53,124 nt of DNA from Ramlibacter sp. (GTDB lineage: Bacteria; Pseudomonadota; Gammaproteobacteria; Burkholderiales; Burkholderiaceae_C). The position numbers and the translations under genes were made by a program. The stretch lies in contig JACMQX010000201.1 of NCBI GenBank assembly GCA_014376765.1, positions 1 through 53,124 of the forward strand, written 5' to 3'. Position 1 is the stretch's first letter. Every line of letters starts with the position of its first letter. Positions 8,537-16,917 of the stretch are shown here, piece by piece. The notes beneath the pieces were generated by a model that searched no databases, was not told the DNA's origin, and saw only the letters and a program-made list of their open reading frames with translations.

Positions 8537-8905
8537 ATGCTGCGTCCGATTCTTGAAACCGAACAGGTTCACCCCGCCATCCGCCAGGTAGTCGCCAGCT
8601 GGCAACAGGGCATCGTCCACGAGGTGCAGGCGGCAGTGGCGTCGTACCCGGTGGTGGTGGTCGGCATGCGGCAAAACCCTTTTCCGGCCAAGGCGCGCAA
8701 GGCGCTGGACGAGGCGGGCGTGCCCTTCCATTACATGGAATACGGCAGCTACTTCAGCAAGTGGCGCGAGCGCGGGGCCCTGAAGATGTGGACCGGCTGG
8801 CCAACCCTGCCCATGGTCTTTATCAAGGGCACGCTGGTGGGCGGCGCCAACGACCTGGACAAGCTGATTGCCAGCGGCGAATTAAAGCAGTTGCTCGGCT
8901 TGTAA
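8537..8905 (+). CDS. Cysteine-free glutaredoxin-like protein
   Basis: A 122-residue thioredoxin-fold protein. The segment VVVGMRQNPFPAKARKALDE aligns with the CPxC/CGFS strand-turn-helix of glutaredoxins, but the active-site cysteines are replaced (Asn47-Pro-Phe-Pro50), and there is no cysteine anywhere in the protein. The glutathione-site features remain in altered form: the cis-Pro loop TLP (90-92) and GGAND (102-106) in place of GGCDD. Redox catalysis is therefore unlikely; glutathione or protein binding is conceivable but unproven. The ATG follows CCAGGAG. Confidence 0.85.
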   Translation: MLRPILETEQVHPAIRQVVASWQQGIVHEVQAAVASYPVVVVGMRQNPFPAKARKALDEAGVPFHYMEYGSYFSKWRERGALKMWTGWPTLPMVFIKGTLVGGANDLDKLIASGELKQLLGL

Positions 8906-8933
8906 AAAAGCCCGGCGCTGTTGACGCCGGGCT
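8904..8933 (-). terminator. Rho-independent terminator of the Spy-like gene
   Basis: A perfect 9-bp stem AGCCCGGCG / CGCCGGGCT (8909-8917 and 8925-8933) encloses a 7-base loop. Read on the minus strand it is followed by six U residues (plus-strand A-run 8904-8909). The other strand has no U-run, so the main use is for the gene at 8955-9446, though the hairpin may also slow plus-strand transcripts. Confidence 0.85.
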
Positions 8934-8954
8934 GTTGTGGGGTTCAACGCGACT

Positions 8955-9446
8955 TCAGCCCTTGTCACCGTGACCGTGGTGGCCACCATGATGGCGCTCA
9001 TGGCCCCGCATGGTGTTCGCATCAAACACCTTTTGCTGCTCAGGCGTCAGCGCTGCATAAAAGGTTTTGGTGGCCGTGGCACGCTGGGCCATGCGCGCGT
9101 CGCGGTCGGCTTTCATGGCCTGCATTTTGTCAATGCGCAGGGGCGTGGTGAGCTTTTCAAACTCTTCGGGGCTCGGGCGCTGCGGGCGGTTCGCCGGTGG
9201 CTGCATGGATGAGGTGAACGTCGTCCATGCGCCTTCCTGCGTCGGCGTCAGCTTCAGCTTGGCCTTCAGGTCGGCCTGGCGTTTGGCCATGTGCTCTTTC
9301 ATCTTGGCGGGGTCATGCCGGTCCATGTGGTGCATGGGTGCCCTGGCGCCGGCTTGCGGAGCGGCTGGCGGGGTCTGGGCAAAGGCGGTGAAGCCAAGGC
9401 CGGCAACCAGGCCGGCCAGGATCAAACGGGTGTGAAGCTGTGTCAT
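8955..9446 (-). CDS. Spy/CpxP-like periplasmic protein with LTxxQ motifs
   Basis: A 163-residue exported protein. The signal peptide ends near GFTAFAQ. The mature part is helical and has two LTxxQ-type motifs (LTPTQEGAW and LTPEQQKVF), the mark of the Spy/CpxP family of periplasmic chaperones and envelope-stress sensors. His/Met-rich patches at both ends (MHHMDRHD and RGHERHHGGHHGHGDKG) suggest metal contact, for instance copper or zinc; this is inference. It is transcribed alone, with a terminator just after the stop. Confidence 0.83.
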   Translation of the reverse strand: MTQLHTRLILAGLVAGLGFTAFAQTPPAAPQAGARAPMHHMDRHDPAKMKEHMAKRQADLKAKLKLTPTQEGAWTTFTSSMQPPANRPQRPSPEEFEKLTTPLRIDKMQAMKADRDARMAQRATATKTFYAALTPEQQKVFDANTMRGHERHHGGHHGHGDKG

Positions 9447-9621
9447 GAGAACCTGCTTTCATTTCAGAAGATGCCTGGCCACGGAATTGGCATCAGGTTG
9501 AAAGCGAGTGTCTGCCTGCGATGTATCTGGCTGATTGAGGGGGAATGATGGTTTGTAAAGTTCAAGCGCGCGTCATGCCTGCATCCCTTGCCTATGATGG
9601 CTGACTGACACCTATGAAACC

Positions 9622-10134
9622 ATGACCACCCTGACCCGCCTGCACACCCGCCGCCTGCGCGATGTTTATCGCTCAGCCGGATGGCCGTTTCTGGACGCAG
9701 TAGAGGTCGACCTGCTTGCGGCCGGCCTGCTCGAGCGGCGCATGCTTGGCGGCCGCGCCGGCCAGGAAACGCTGCGCCTGACGGACGCCGGCCTCAAGGT
9801 GTTGTCGGACTCATTGCAGCGCAATCGTGCGGCGCTCAACACGCATGAGGCGCTGGTCGAGCGCACCGCGCAGGAAATGGCGCGCGCCGGGCGCATCGTC
9901 TGGCGCGGCCTGAGTTTGCGGGCGCGGGTGGACGAGCAATGGATGGTGGCCAGGCCCGACGTGTTCTCGGTGCGGCACACCACGGTGGAGGCTTACCTGT
10001 ACCCCATCGTGCATGAGATCAAGGTCAGCCGCGCCGACCTTCTCGGCGAGCTGCGCCGGCCGCACAAGGGCCAGGCCTACCGGCAGATGGCGGGCGAATG
10101 CTGGTACGTTCCCGCGCAGCGAGCCCGGCCGTAA
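9622..10134 (+). pseudogene. Hypothetical protein gene with the 3' end replaced by an IS remnant
   Basis: The first about 165 codons look like a real gene: a winged-helix-like start (LRDVYRSAGWPFLDAVEVDL, then LRLTDAGLKVL) and a conserved-looking core with [19 protein letters not shown] and GECWYV. The frame then runs into an IS3-family orfA remnant on the opposite strand and stops after a few unrelated residues (PAQRARP). The break lies at about 10110-10130. The original function is unknown; the core recalls nuclease-like or DNA-binding hypothetical proteins, but I do not recognise the family. It may be non-functional. Confidence 0.6.
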
Positions 10135-10355
10135 CGCCTTCGCGCGTACCCGTGTCGACCTCCACGCGCTTGACCCACTCCAGCAACGTTTGCGGCACGC
10201 AGCCAATCTTTGGCGCAATGGACTCGACTGCCGCCCACAGTGATGGGTACTCCCCACGGTGCTCCTGCACCATCCTCACCGCGCGCTCACGGACTTCAGG
10301 TGAAAACTTGTTTGACTTCTTCATGGCTCAATCCTCTCAGAGATTTGAGCCTCCT
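10126..10355 (-). mobile_element. Remnant of an IS3-family element (orfA N-terminal part)
   Basis: On the minus strand, from ATG at 10324, the frame reads [20 protein letters not shown] and continues through [16 protein letters not shown] and [10 protein letters not shown]. This is the helix-turn-helix OrfA of a common IS3-family transposase. Similarity ends after TREGVT at about 10126, so the rest of orfA and all of orfB are missing. Bases 10325-10355 look like the IS end (GAGGAGGCTCAAATCTCTGA read on the minus strand). The 165 bases from there to the NUDIX stop at 10522 hold no convincing gene. Confidence 0.8.
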
Positions 10356-10521
10356 CAAAAAACGGGGCGACAGCACGGCGGCGGCGATGGGCTTGCTCAG
10401 GGATTGCGCGGCCTGGTATCTCAGGTGGGCGCTGTCGATGACGTTCGGATGCATTGCTCTAGCTTTTGGGAAGAAGATGCCGGTCCGTGGGTGCCAGCTT
10501 TGCTATATGTGTATTGCCTGT

Positions 10522-11688
10522 TTAGCGGCTCTTGGCTACCTTCACATACCCCGCTGCCGGCAGGACGAAGCCGATCCGGTGGTCGGCGCATAGTTTCGCG
10601 AGTTCTGGGTCCAACTCGATGCCGGGACAGCTGAATAGCAAGCCGTCTTCCTGCAGCAACAAGCCTGCGGGCTTGCCTGACTGCATTTGTAGCAGGCTCA
10701 GGGTGTGTGTGGCTTCTGGACCGGCCAGGATAAGCGGTTCGCTGCTGCTGACGCCGGGCTGAACGGCGACATACCCCGTTGCGGCATCACCCACCTGGTA
10801 ACGGTTGACGCCATCCGGCAAAGTCAGCCGCGTCACGTTCTTAAGGAGCGGCACCGGTGTTTCATGTTGCCAGTCCAGCACAGGCACCACCTGTGCGTCC
10901 GGACTGATCAGTGCCACATCGCCGTAGCCGGCGTCTCCACCGGTTAGGCGAGTCAGTTCGCCGCGCAACATGCCCGAGCGGGTGGCGTTATAGGTGAGCG
11001 GCTCTTCTCCTGCGCACACGGCCACGATCGCGGCGACGTCCGCGTGCAGTGACAAGCGCTCCAGCGTGCGGATCGTCGGAAAGATAAGAAGGAACGTACC
11101 GGCCTTGTGCCGCTCCAGCGCTTCAACCGGGCGCAGCCAGACGGGCTCGAACTGCTCGGTGTCGTCGGCGACCGGTACCTGGCCTTCGGGCATGCGCACC
11201 ACGAAGAATGCAGTGTCGAAACGCTTCGGGTTGGCCGGGTCGGCAATCCATCGCGCGAAATGGCGCAGCTGGTCAGCGGCAAGTTGCAAGCCACGCGCCG
11301 CACATTGAGAGGTGAAGTTTTCGCCGGTGGGCGGAATACGGTCGAGCGCCGCGACGTCCTGCGCATCGGCCATGCTGCCGTCGGCTCGATACGCGAGCAA
11401 CACACCCATTTCCTCGAAGCATTCGCGGATGGCGGCGATGGCTTGCGTCAGCACATGGCCGGTTTGTTGCGGACGGTGAACAGCGATGCCATGCGCGTCG
11501 TGGTCAGTCGGGTCGATCGCGCCGCCGGGGAACACATACGCGCCCGCCGCAAAGTTGGCCTTGTCTGCGCGCCGCGTCATCAGCACTTCGGGGCCGTGGG
11601 GCGAATCGCGCAGGAGCAGCATCGTCGCCGCAGGGCGAGGCTTCGGTACCACCCGAGGTGAATGAAGGCGCTGTGATTCCCGGACCAT
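10522..11688 (-). CDS. NUDIX hydrolase family protein (NUDT19-like, extended)
   Basis: A 388-residue protein. The N-terminal NUDIX fold has GAYVFPGGAIDPTD and the helix part AAIRECFEEMGVLLAY of the Nudix box, with an enlarged insert between the two halves as in NUDT19-type CoA-diphosphatases. The C-terminal 150 residues contain a degraded metal-beta-lactamase-partner-like segment that I cannot assign. Its ATG overlaps the stop of the upstream ACAD (ATGA), so the pair is co-transcribed. This fits a role in acyl-CoA or CoA metabolism, which is inferred. Confidence 0.8.
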   Translation of the reverse strand: MVRESQRLHSPRVVPKPRPAATMLLLRDSPHGPEVLMTRRADKANFAAGAYVFPGGAIDPTDHDAHGIAVHRPQQTGHVLTQAIAAIRECFEEMGVLLAYRADGSMADAQDVAALDRIPPTGENFTSQCAARGLQLAADQLRHFARWIADPANPKRFDTAFFVVRMPEGQVPVADDTEQFEPVWLRPVEALERHKAGTFLLIFPTIRTLERLSLHADVAAIVAVCAGEEPLTYNATRSGMLRGELTRLTGGDAGYGDVALISPDAQVVPVLDWQHETPVPLLKNVTRLTLPDGVNRYQVGDAATGYVAVQPGVSSSEPLILAGPEATHTLSLLQMQSGKPAGLLLQEDGLLFSCPGIELDPELAKLCADHRIGFVLPAAGYVKVAKSR

Positions 11689-12836
11689 CAGGTGAATGAA
11701 ACGATGGACTTCCCAAGAATCTCGCGCGCGATGATGATGCGCTGGATCTGGCTCGTGCCTTCGCCGATCTGGTACATCTTGGCGTCACGGTAGTAGCGCT
11801 CGACCGGAAAGTCCTTCAGGTAGCCGTAGCCGCCGAAGATCTCGATAGCCTTGTCGCACACACGCAAGCTGGCCTCGGCGGCGAAGTACTTGGCCATGGC
11901 GGCTTCCTGCTTGATCGGCATGCCGGCGTCGTACATGCGCGCGACGTTCAGCGTCATCAGCCTCGCAGCCTCGATGTCTGTCGCCATTTCTGCCAGCTGG
12001 AAGTGAATGCCCTGGAAAGCGCCGATCGGCTTGCCGAACTGCGTGCGCACTTTTGAATATTCGACTGCCGCCTCATAGCTGGCCTGCGCCAAGCCCACCG
12101 ACAGTGCCGAGACGTTGACACGCCCCTTGTCGAGCGTGCGCGCGAACTTGCGAAAGCCCGTGCCTTCCTCGCCGACCATGTTGGCCATTGGCACCTTCAC
12201 GTCCTGGAAGTAGAGCGTGCTGGTGGGCGAGCCGCTCACACCCATCTTCTTGTCGGGTGGCCCGATCTCGAAACCGGGCATGCCCCGCTCCAGGATGAAA
12301 GCCGTCACGCCGTTGTCGGTTTTTGCCGTAATGACAAAGGTGTCTGCCACGAAGCCATTGGTGTTGAAGGCCTTGGAACCGGTGATGTACCAGTCGCCGT
12401 CTTTCAGCAAGGCACGCGTGGACGGCGCGCCGGCGTTGGAGCCGCCGCCCGGTTCGGTCAGGCCGAACGCCCCGATCTTGCGGCCCGAGATGAGGTCGGG
12501 CAGGAACCTGCGCCGCTGCTCGTCGGAGCCGAACTCGCTGATGACGGTCGATGCCAGGCCGATGTGCGCGTTGTACGAACTGCCGACGGCGCCCGAGGCA
12601 CTGGATATTTCCTCGAGCACGAGGCAGATCGACACTAGGTCGAGCCCCCCGCCGCCGTGCTCCACAGCACTGGAGGCGCCCATGTAGCCCAGTTCCCCGA
12701 GCTGTCGAAAGATGTCATGCGGGAACTCGCCGGTCTCATCGATCCGGCTGGCTAGCGGCCTGATCTTTTCGGCGCAGAAACGGCGGATGCCCTCTTGGAT
12801 GGCGAGCTGGTCTTCAGTCAGAAAGTACTTGTTCAT
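11688..12836 (-). CDS. Acyl-CoA dehydrogenase
   Basis: A 382-residue flavoprotein of full ACAD length. Features are the FAD/substrate loop [15 protein letters not shown], the helical domain with [21 protein letters not shown], and the C-terminal [10 protein letters not shown] with the catalytic Glu at the medium/short-chain ACAD position. It oxidises an acyl-CoA to a 2-enoyl-CoA and passes electrons to ETF. The chain length cannot be told. It is the first gene of a two-gene operon with the NUDIX gene and diverges from the ACAD gene at 13019. Confidence 0.93.
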   Translation of the reverse strand: MNKYFLTEDQLAIQEGIRRFCAEKIRPLASRIDETGEFPHDIFRQLGELGYMGASSAVEHGGGGLDLVSICLVLEEISSASGAVGSSYNAHIGLASTVISEFGSDEQRRRFLPDLISGRKIGAFGLTEPGGGSNAGAPSTRALLKDGDWYITGSKAFNTNGFVADTFVITAKTDNGVTAFILERGMPGFEIGPPDKKMGVSGSPTSTLYFQDVKVPMANMVGEEGTGFRKFARTLDKGRVNVSALSVGLAQASYEAAVEYSKVRTQFGKPIGAFQGIHFQLAEMATDIEAARLMTLNVARMYDAGMPIKQEAAMAKYFAAEASLRVCDKAIEIFGGYGYLKDFPVERYYRDAKMYQIGEGTSQIQRIIIAREILGKSIVSFT

Positions 12837-12870
12837 CTAGCCGTTTATAAATGAAATCACAAAAGTAATA

Positions 12871-12892
12871 GTGGAATGTAAACGGTTTCCAC
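12871..12892. promoter_or_regulatory. Inverted repeat in the divergent ACAD promoter region
   Basis: GTGGAA and TTCCAC arms are separated by 10 bases, and the inner bases AAACGGTTT are themselves nearly palindromic. It lies between two divergent ACAD genes, so it could be an operator for a regulator of both. The TGGAA half-site recalls IclR-type sites and the core recalls LacI-type sites; neither is proven. Confidence 0.4.
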
Positions 12893-12918
12893 TAGGCAAT
12901 CCACGAAATGAAATATCG

Positions 12919-12948
12919 TTGCTAGAATTGAAATGAAGCCGTTATGAT
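12919..12948 (+). promoter_or_regulatory. Putative sigma70 promoter for the ACAD operon
   Basis: TTGCTA (12919-12924) and TATGAT (12943-12948) are 18 bases apart; the -10 matches consensus at five of six places. The start of transcription would be near 12955, giving a leader of about 64 bases with AAGGAGA (13009-13015) before the ATG at 13019. Confidence 0.45.
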
Positions 12949-13018
12949 GGCCGGGCCGGATCAACACGGCAGAATGCTGTCGCCATGGCATTTGCACGGG
13001 CGTCGGTGAAGGAGACAA

Positions 13019-14218
13019 ATGACGGTCAACATGGATTCAAGCGGCCAGCAAACCGGCTTTGCGGCCGATGTTCTGCTCGAACCCGAACACATCGAGTTCC
13101 GGAGGCACTTTCGCCGCTTCGTTAGCGAGCGGCTGGAGCCGCTGGCGCTGCAGGGCGAGCGTGACCGGCAGTTCCCGCTCGAGGTCTATAAAGAGCTGTC
13201 AAAAGGCGGTTTTCTCGCGCCCGACTACCCCGAAGAACTGGGCGGCGGAGGCGGCGACATCCTTCTCGGCTGCGTCTACTACGAAGAGCTCACGCGCATT
13301 CCGGCCGGCGTGTCGGCTGGCGTGTTTGCCCACCAGCACCTGGCCGTGCGACCGCTTTATGAGTTGGGAAGCGATGCGCAAAAGCGCGAGTACATGGTGC
13401 CGGCGCTCAAGGCAGAACGCATCGGCGCCTTCGCGCTGACCGAGCCGGACGCGGGCAGTGACGTGCAGGGCATCAAGACCCGCGCACGCAAGGACGGTGC
13501 CGGTGGTGGCGACGGCTGGATCATCTCCGGCAGCAAGGTCTACATTACCAACGGCACGATCGCCGACTACTACATCCTCGCGGCTCGCACTTCCCCCGAA
13601 CGCAAGTCCGACGCGATCTCGCTGTTCCTCGTCGACCGAAATTTGAAGGGCGTCGACGCATCGGCGCTCGACAAGCTCGGCAACCATTCATCGAGCACCG
13701 CGCTGGTGTCATTCAACGACGTTCGCGTCGGGGCCGGACAGTTGCTCGGCGAGGTCGGCGGCGGGCTGTCGCAGCTCAAGGCCACGCTGTCGTCGGGCCG
13801 CGTGATGCAGGCCACGCGCGGCCTCGGTATCGCGCAGATCGCTATGGAAAAAACATTGAAGTACGCGCAGGAGCGCGAAGCCTTCAACAAGAAGATTGGC
13901 CAGTTCCAGGGCGTCGCATTCAAGGTCGCCGAGATGGCCGCACGCATCGAGGCCGCGCGCCTCATGGTCTACAGCGCAGCACGCGACGTGATCTCCGGCA
14001 AGGACTCCAACCGTGGCGCGTCCATGGGCAAGTTCATGACGGCCGACGCGGTGATCTACGCGACGCAACAGGCCGTGAACCTGCACGGCGGCTACGGCTA
14101 CATGGAAGAAAGCGGCATACCCCGCCTGTTCCGCGACGGCCCCGAGTCATACATCGGCGAAGGCACGCCGGAAATCCAGTTGCGCATCATCGCGCGCCAG
14201 ATGGGGATGCACTGCTGA
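13019..14218 (+). CDS. Acyl-CoA dehydrogenase
   Basis: A 399-residue ACAD. Features are FALTEPDAGSDVQGIKTRA (flavin and substrate loop), a middle beta domain, the helical domain with REAFNKKIGQFQGVAFKVAEM, and IGEGTPEIQLRI with the catalytic Glu of the MCAD type. A long hydrophilic start (about 20 residues) precedes the fold. A strong AAGGAGA lies 3 bases before the ATG. It is the first gene of the long plus-strand catabolic block and overlaps the following crotonase remnant by one base (TGATG). The substrate is unknown. Confidence 0.93.
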   Translation: MTVNMDSSGQQTGFAADVLLEPEHIEFRRHFRRFVSERLEPLALQGERDRQFPLEVYKELSKGGFLAPDYPEELGGGGGDILLGCVYYEELTRIPAGVSAGVFAHQHLAVRPLYELGSDAQKREYMVPALKAERIGAFALTEPDAGSDVQGIKTRARKDGAGGGDGWIISGSKVYITNGTIADYYILAARTSPERKSDAISLFLVDRNLKGVDASALDKLGNHSSSTALVSFNDVRVGAGQLLGEVGGGLSQLKATLSSGRVMQATRGLGIAQIAMEKTLKYAQEREAFNKKIGQFQGVAFKVAEMAARIEAARLMVYSAARDVISGKDSNRGASMGKFMTADAVIYATQQAVNLHGGYGYMEESGIPRLFRDGPESYIGEGTPEIQLRIIARQMGMHC

Positions 14219-14481
14219 TGGACTTTTTGATCTACGAACAGCAGGACGGCATCGTCACGCTGACCATGAACCGGCCGGAAGAGCGCAACCCGCTGTCCGA
14301 CGAGTCGCAGTTCGACGAATTCGTGTCGGCCTGCGCGCGCATCCGCGCCGACCTGTCGGTGCGCTGCGTGATCCTCACCGGTGCCGGCAACGCGTTCTGC
14401 GCGGGCGGCAACATCAAGCACATGCGGGACAAGCTCGGCATTGCCGAAGGCTCGACGCTTGACATCCAGAACCGAGCATGA
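14218..14481 (+). pseudogene. Enoyl-CoA hydratase/isomerase, N-terminal fragment
   Basis: An 87-codon ORF with a good crotonase start: IVTLTMNRPEERNPLSDE and the first oxyanion-hole segment AFCAGGNIKHM. Crotonases are about 260 residues; the second oxyanion-hole loop and catalytic residues are missing. After the stop, another frame reads TEHDAAVRALATPK, which looks like the C-terminal tail of a crotonase, so an out-of-frame internal deletion is likely. It is translationally coupled to the upstream ACAD (TGATG). It is probably non-functional. Confidence 0.75.
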
Positions 14482-14563
14482 CGCCGCCGTGCGCGCGCTG
14501 GCCACCCCGAAAACACAGCACAGATTGATTTCAGACAGATTGAACGACACCAGGAGACAAGCC

Positions 14564-15541
14564 ATGAAACGACGCCATTCCCTCACCCTGCTGGGGCTTG
14601 CGGCCACCAGCCTTTTCACCGCGCACCTGCCTGCAATGGCACAAGCGGACTTTCCGACAAAGACGATCCGCATCGTCGTGCCCTACCCACCCGGCGGCGC
14701 CACCGACGTGTCGGCACGTCTGCTCGCGGGCGAGATGACCAAGCTGCTCGGCCAGAGCGTCATCGTCGAGAACAAGCCCGGCGTGGCCGGCGTGATCGGC
14801 ACCGACATGGTCGTCAAATCACCTGCCGACGGCTACACACTGGTCTTCGGCGGCCCGGGAAACCTGACGCTGCGCCCGATCATGGACCCGAACCTGGCCT
14901 ACAAGGTCGAGAAGGACCTTGCCGCCATCAGCCATACCGTCACCTATGACCACCTGCTGCTCGTGCGCAATGGCCTGCCGGTGAAGAACGTGCAGGAGTT
15001 CATCAAGGTCGCGAAAGAACGCAAGCTGACGTACGGCTCGTCCGGCACGGGCGGCCCGCAGCACCTGGCCATGGAACTGTTCAAGTACATGACGCAGACC
15101 GACCTGACGCACGTGCCGTACAAGGGTGAGAGCCCGGCGTTGCTCGACCTCGTCGGCGAGCGCGTGGACGCGGCCATTCTTTCCACCGCTGTCGCGGGCC
15201 AGTTGATCAAGGCCGGCAAGGTGCGCGTGATCGCCGCCACCAATCCGTACCGCTCGAAGACCTTCCCCGACCTGCCCACCGTGGCCGAAGCCGGCGTGCC
15301 CGGTTATGAAATGGTCTCGTATGGCGGACTGATGGCGCCTGCAGCCACGCCTGTCGCAGTCATCAACAAACTCCAGACCGCCGCGATGGCCGCGATTAAG
15401 GTTCCGTCAGTGCAGCAGCAGTTCTATGACGCGGGCCTGTTCCCGATCGGCGGCTCGGCTGCGGATTTCACCAAGCTGCTGCGCAGCGAACGCGAAAAGT
15501 GGGCGCCGATCATCAAGAGCTCGGGCGCCACCCTGGAATGA
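14564..15541 (+). CDS. Tripartite tricarboxylate transporter substrate-binding protein (Bug/TctC family)
   Basis: A 325-residue periplasmic binding protein. The signal peptide ends near LPAMAQA. Family motifs are TIRIVVPYPPGGATDVSARL at the mature start, KSPADGYTLVFG and LTHVPYKGESPALLDL. Bug proteins bind small carboxylates for a TctA/TctB permease, which is not encoded in this window. The ATG at 14564 with AGGAGA (14552-14557) is the clear start; a longer frame upstream overlaps the crotonase remnant. It ends in an ATGA overlap with the next SDR gene. Confidence 0.94.
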   Translation: MKRRHSLTLLGLAATSLFTAHLPAMAQADFPTKTIRIVVPYPPGGATDVSARLLAGEMTKLLGQSVIVENKPGVAGVIGTDMVVKSPADGYTLVFGGPGNLTLRPIMDPNLAYKVEKDLAAISHTVTYDHLLLVRNGLPVKNVQEFIKVAKERKLTYGSSGTGGPQHLAMELFKYMTQTDLTHVPYKGESPALLDLVGERVDAAILSTAVAGQLIKAGKVRVIAATNPYRSKTFPDLPTVAEAGVPGYEMVSYGGLMAPAATPVAVINKLQTAAMAAIKVPSVQQQFYDAGLFPIGGSAADFTKLLRSEREKWAPIIKSSGATLE

Positions 15542-16344
15542 GCGCGGGCATGAGCGGACCGTTCGTACCCGTCGGCGCAGCCGGCAATTTCAGGCTCGAC
15601 GGCAAGGTCGCCATCATCACCGGTGGCGGCGGCGCGATCGGCTCGGCCACCTGCCGCGTTTTCGCGGGTGCAGGCGCGAGCGTCGCCTGCCTCGACGTGT
15701 CGCTCGAGGCAGCGCAGGCGGTAGCGCTCGAGATCACCAAAGACGGCGGCCGTGCCGTTGCGCTGGCCTGCGACGTTGCATCGGAAGAATCCGTCAACAA
15801 GGCGGTGGCAGATGCGGTGGCCGCGCTCGGCAACTGCAACGTGCTCATGCACTGCGCCGCTATGCTCGACAAGACCGCGAAGATCACCGACCTCAGCCTG
15901 GCCGAGTGGAACGAGGTGATCGGTACCAACCTGACCGGCGCTTTCCTGGTGAGCCGCGCGGCGCTGCCGCCGATGATCGCGGCCGGTGGTGGCTCGATCA
16001 TCCACATTGCGTCGATGCACGGGCATGTCGCGCGCGCGGGCCGCGCCGCTTACGGCACGACCAAGGGCGGCATGATCATGCTGGCCAAAACGCTGGCCGT
16101 GGACCATGCGCCCGACAACATTCGCGTGAACACCATATCGCCCGGCGGCATCGAGACGCGCCGCACCGCCTTCCGCTACAAGGACGACCCTGAAGGCAAA
16201 CGCCAGACGGTCGCCCGCTATCCGCTGCTGCGCTACGGCCAGCCGGTAGAGATCGCCAACACTGCGCTGTTCCTGGCGAGCGACGCCTCGTCGTTCATGA
16301 CAGGCACGGACGTGGTGGTCGACGGCGGCTTCACCACCCTCTAG
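15538..16344 (+). CDS. Short-chain dehydrogenase/reductase (SDR)
   Basis: A 268-residue classical SDR. The cofactor motif is TGGGGAIGS (from residue 28), followed by the Ser of IIHIASMHG, the catalytic YGTTK, and NTISPGG. An Asp at the end of beta-2 (CLDVS) favours NAD(H). The NAG motif is altered to HCAAM. It probably oxidises a 3-hydroxyacyl-CoA or a related alcohol in the pathway. The ATG overlaps the stop of the Bug gene (ATGA), so receptor and enzyme are coupled. Confidence 0.9.
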   Translation: MSAGMSGPFVPVGAAGNFRLDGKVAIITGGGGAIGSATCRVFAGAGASVACLDVSLEAAQAVALEITKDGGRAVALACDVASEESVNKAVADAVAALGNCNVLMHCAAMLDKTAKITDLSLAEWNEVIGTNLTGAFLVSRAALPPMIAAGGGSIIHIASMHGHVARAGRAAYGTTKGGMIMLAKTLAVDHAPDNIRVNTISPGGIETRRTAFRYKDDPEGKRQTVARYPLLRYGQPVEIANTALFLASDASSFMTGTDVVVDGGFTTL

Positions 16345-16374
16345 AACTCCCTCAAAAAATACGCAAGGCACGAC

Positions 16375-16917
16375 ATGAAAGCAGACTTCGGCGCACCCAC
16401 CAACGCCAGCACACCGCACTCGCCGCTTGGCCACGAGACACGCCGCATCATCGTCGGCGACGACTATGTCAACACCGCGCTGCAGAGCACACCGTTCGAC
16501 GCGGAGTGGCAGGCTTACCTCAACAACCAGCTGTGGGCCCGCACCTGGGCGCGCGGCATCATCAGCCACCAGGAATACAGCCTGATCAACCTGGCCATGC
16601 TGGCCGGCCTTGGCCGCATGGAAGAGTTCGAGCTGCACTTCAAGATCGCCATCACGCGCACAAAGCCGCCGCTTGAAAAAATCCGCGAACTTTTGCTGCA
16701 CATCGGCATGTACTGCGGCATACCCGTGGGGCGCGACTGCTTCGTGATTGCGCGACGCCTGCTCAAGGAACACAAGATTGACCTGTCCGTGCTGGAAGAA
16801 GGCAAGGGCCTTGCCAAGTCCAAAAGTAAAGCCGCCGCAAAGCCCGGGAAATCCGCCTTACGCGCACCCGCAAAAACATCTACAAAAAAGAAAAGCTCCG
16901 GGAAAACTTCCAAATGA
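16375..16917 (+). CDS. Carboxymuconolactone decarboxylase-family protein with a basic tail
   Basis: A 180-residue protein. Residues about 20-135 form the all-helical CMD/AhpD-type domain (WARTWARGIISHQEYSLINL, LGRMEEFELHFKIA, IGMYCGIPVGRDCF). The last about 40 residues are a Lys/Ala/Ser/Pro-rich tail (AKSKSKAAAKPGKSALR, then KTSTKKKSSGKTSK) with the look of histone-H1-like repeats. Such a tail is unusual for this family and may bind nucleic acid, acidic surfaces or act as a linker. It stops inside the start of the MaoC gene. Function in the pathway is unknown. Confidence 0.85.
   Translation: MKADFGAPTNASTPHSPLGHETRRIIVGDDYVNTALQSTPFDAEWQAYLNNQLWARTWARGIISHQEYSLINLAMLAGLGRMEEFELHFKIAITRTKPPLEKIRELLLHIGMYCGIPVGRDCFVIARRLLKEHKIDLSVLEEGKGLAKSKSKAAAKPGKSALRAPAKTSTKKKSSGKTSK

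Noticed and set aside
15424..16773. Minus-strand ORF of 449 codons
   Set aside because: Antisense to the SDR and CMD-family genes, whose motifs are unmistakable; no protein-like features of its own.
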